Positions 5,742 to 6,052 of a DNA stretch of 6,052 bases are shown here, one piece after another. Under the pieces are notes generated by a model that saw only the letters and a program-made list of their open reading frames with translations, did not search any database and had not been told where the DNA came from. This stretch comes from JAQVEM01 sp034660395 (lineage in GTDB: Bacteria; Actinomycetota; Humimicrobiia; Humimicrobiales; Humimicrobiaceae). The translations under genes and the position numbers were made by a program. The DNA is taken from NCBI GenBank assembly GCA_034660395.1, contig JAYEJA010000010.1:1-6052 (forward strand), read 5' to 3'. The number at the start of each line of letters is the position of its first letter. The first letter of the stretch is position 1.

Positions 5742-5978
5742 TTAACCCCTATTTATATAATCAATCATTCTATTTTTTGCTATCTCTAGTTCATTACGGG
5801 GAGTCTTATTCCTTTTTTTACAAAAAGCACTAACAAGAACAAATATGTTTTTGCTGTATAAAAAATACATAATTCTAAACTGAGATCTACCGGATTTTAT
5901 TCTTAGCTCCCATAAATCCTTATATGAGATACTGTCAAATGTTGTGGATGAGAGTCCACATATCCTCCAATAGTTCAC
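5742..5978 (-). CDS. HigB/RelE-like toxin (phage Gp49-like), short at the N-terminus
   Basis: Predicted ribosome-dependent mRNA endonuclease of the RelE superfamily. LWELRIKSG (22-30), FRIMYF (34-39), FVLVSAFCKK (46-55) and NKTPRNELEIA (57-67) form the characteristic C-terminal half of the Gp49-like family. At 78 residues it is shorter than the usual ~100-115; the first beta strand and much of the N-terminal helical hairpin seem to be missing. The start is GTG at 5978, supported by a GGAGGAGGTG site about 8 nt upstream; no ATG would fit better. That GTG shares its first base with the TAG of the gene entering from the right. Either the toxin is naturally short, or a frameshift near 5978-5980 split a longer toxin whose N-terminal part is the upstream frame. 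Activity is uncertain for that reason. Confidence 0.82.
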   Translation of the reverse strand: MNYWRICGLSSTTFDSISYKDLWELRIKSGRSQFRIMYFLYSKNIFVLVSAFCKKRNKTPRNELEIAKNRMIDYINRG

Positions 5979-6052
5979 TATGCAGCCACCTCCTCCGCTA
6001 GTTCTCCATCAATAAATTTCTTATTCTCCAGCACCTTCAGTATCAACTTATA
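5978..6052 (-). CDS. C-terminal 24 residues of an unidentified gene, runs off right edge
   Basis: The minus strand from the right edge reads open for 24 codons to a TAG at 5978-5980. The residues run from YKLILKVLENKKF to the end IDGELAEEVAA. It is a lysine- and glutamate-rich, probably helical tail; I do not recognise the family. The codons for its GELAEEVAA end also form the strong ribosome site of the toxin, and its stop overlaps the toxin GTG by one base. It could be the tail of a separate gene, or the N-terminal piece of the toxin after a frameshift. The fragment is short, so its being coding at all rests on the open frame and the tight junction. Confidence 0.45.
   Translation of the reverse strand, partial: YKLILKVLENKKFIDGELAEEVAA

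Noticed and set aside
1484..5978. Possible reassignment of TGA, since no gene here ends in TGA
   Set aside because: Stops are TAA or TAG in all nine genes whose ends are visible, but the known proteins are full length with no in-frame TGA and Trp is TGG where checked. With so few genes, avoidance of TGA can be chance.
5978..6052. Transposase tail identity for the right-edge fragment
   Set aside because: Twenty-four residues without a recognised motif cannot support a family call.

Overview
The window comes from a low-GC bacterial chromosome. Intergenic DNA is very AT-rich. Ribosome binding sites are strong purine-rich AAGGAGG types, most visibly at groES and groEL. The chaperonin operon carries a degenerate CIRCE operator just downstream of a sigma-A-like promoter, which points to HrcA control. 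The tRNA-modification set is the bacterial one (TsaB, TsaD, TsaE). A Bacillota/Clostridia-like or deep-branching Gram-positive relative fits best, but the lineage cannot be fixed from this window. Most of it reads as ordinary core chromosome; the last ~900 bases look accessory.

Layout. (1) 1-1424, minus strand: chaperonin operon, promoter and operator, then groES, then groEL, whose 3' part lies beyond the left edge. (2) 1442-1476: a 35-nt A+T inverted repeat between the chaperonin promoter and the end of the next operon. (3) 1484-4648, minus strand: a four-gene operon in the order family 4 uracil-DNA glycosylase, tsaE, tsaB, tsaD, with a good promoter at 4620-4648. TsaB, TsaD and TsaE form the complex that transfers threonylcarbamoyl to A37 of ANN-decoding tRNAs. 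TsaC/Sua5, which makes the threonylcarbamoyl-AMP substrate, is not here, and rimI, often placed between tsaB and tsaD, is absent. (4) 4665-5146, plus strand: a divergently transcribed small lipoprotein with its own promoter. (5) 5147-5466: a gene-free AT-rich stretch with short direct repeats. (6) 5467-6052, minus strand: a HigB/HigA-like toxin-antitoxin pair, toxin gene first, whose GTG start overlaps the stop codon of a gene entering from the right edge.

Main points of interest are: the extreme C-terminus of the glycosylase is QLGLF, a match to the bacterial sliding-clamp-binding pentapeptide; a strong Shine-Dalgarno ahead of tsaD is ideally spaced for an ATG-TGA start-stop rather than for tsaD itself; the toxin is short at its N-terminus and sits at an unusual one-base overlap; and the gene-free stretch holds repeated words (TTTACCAAAT three times, TAAAAACGCGT twice in tandem). 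I found no clearly new multi-gene system.
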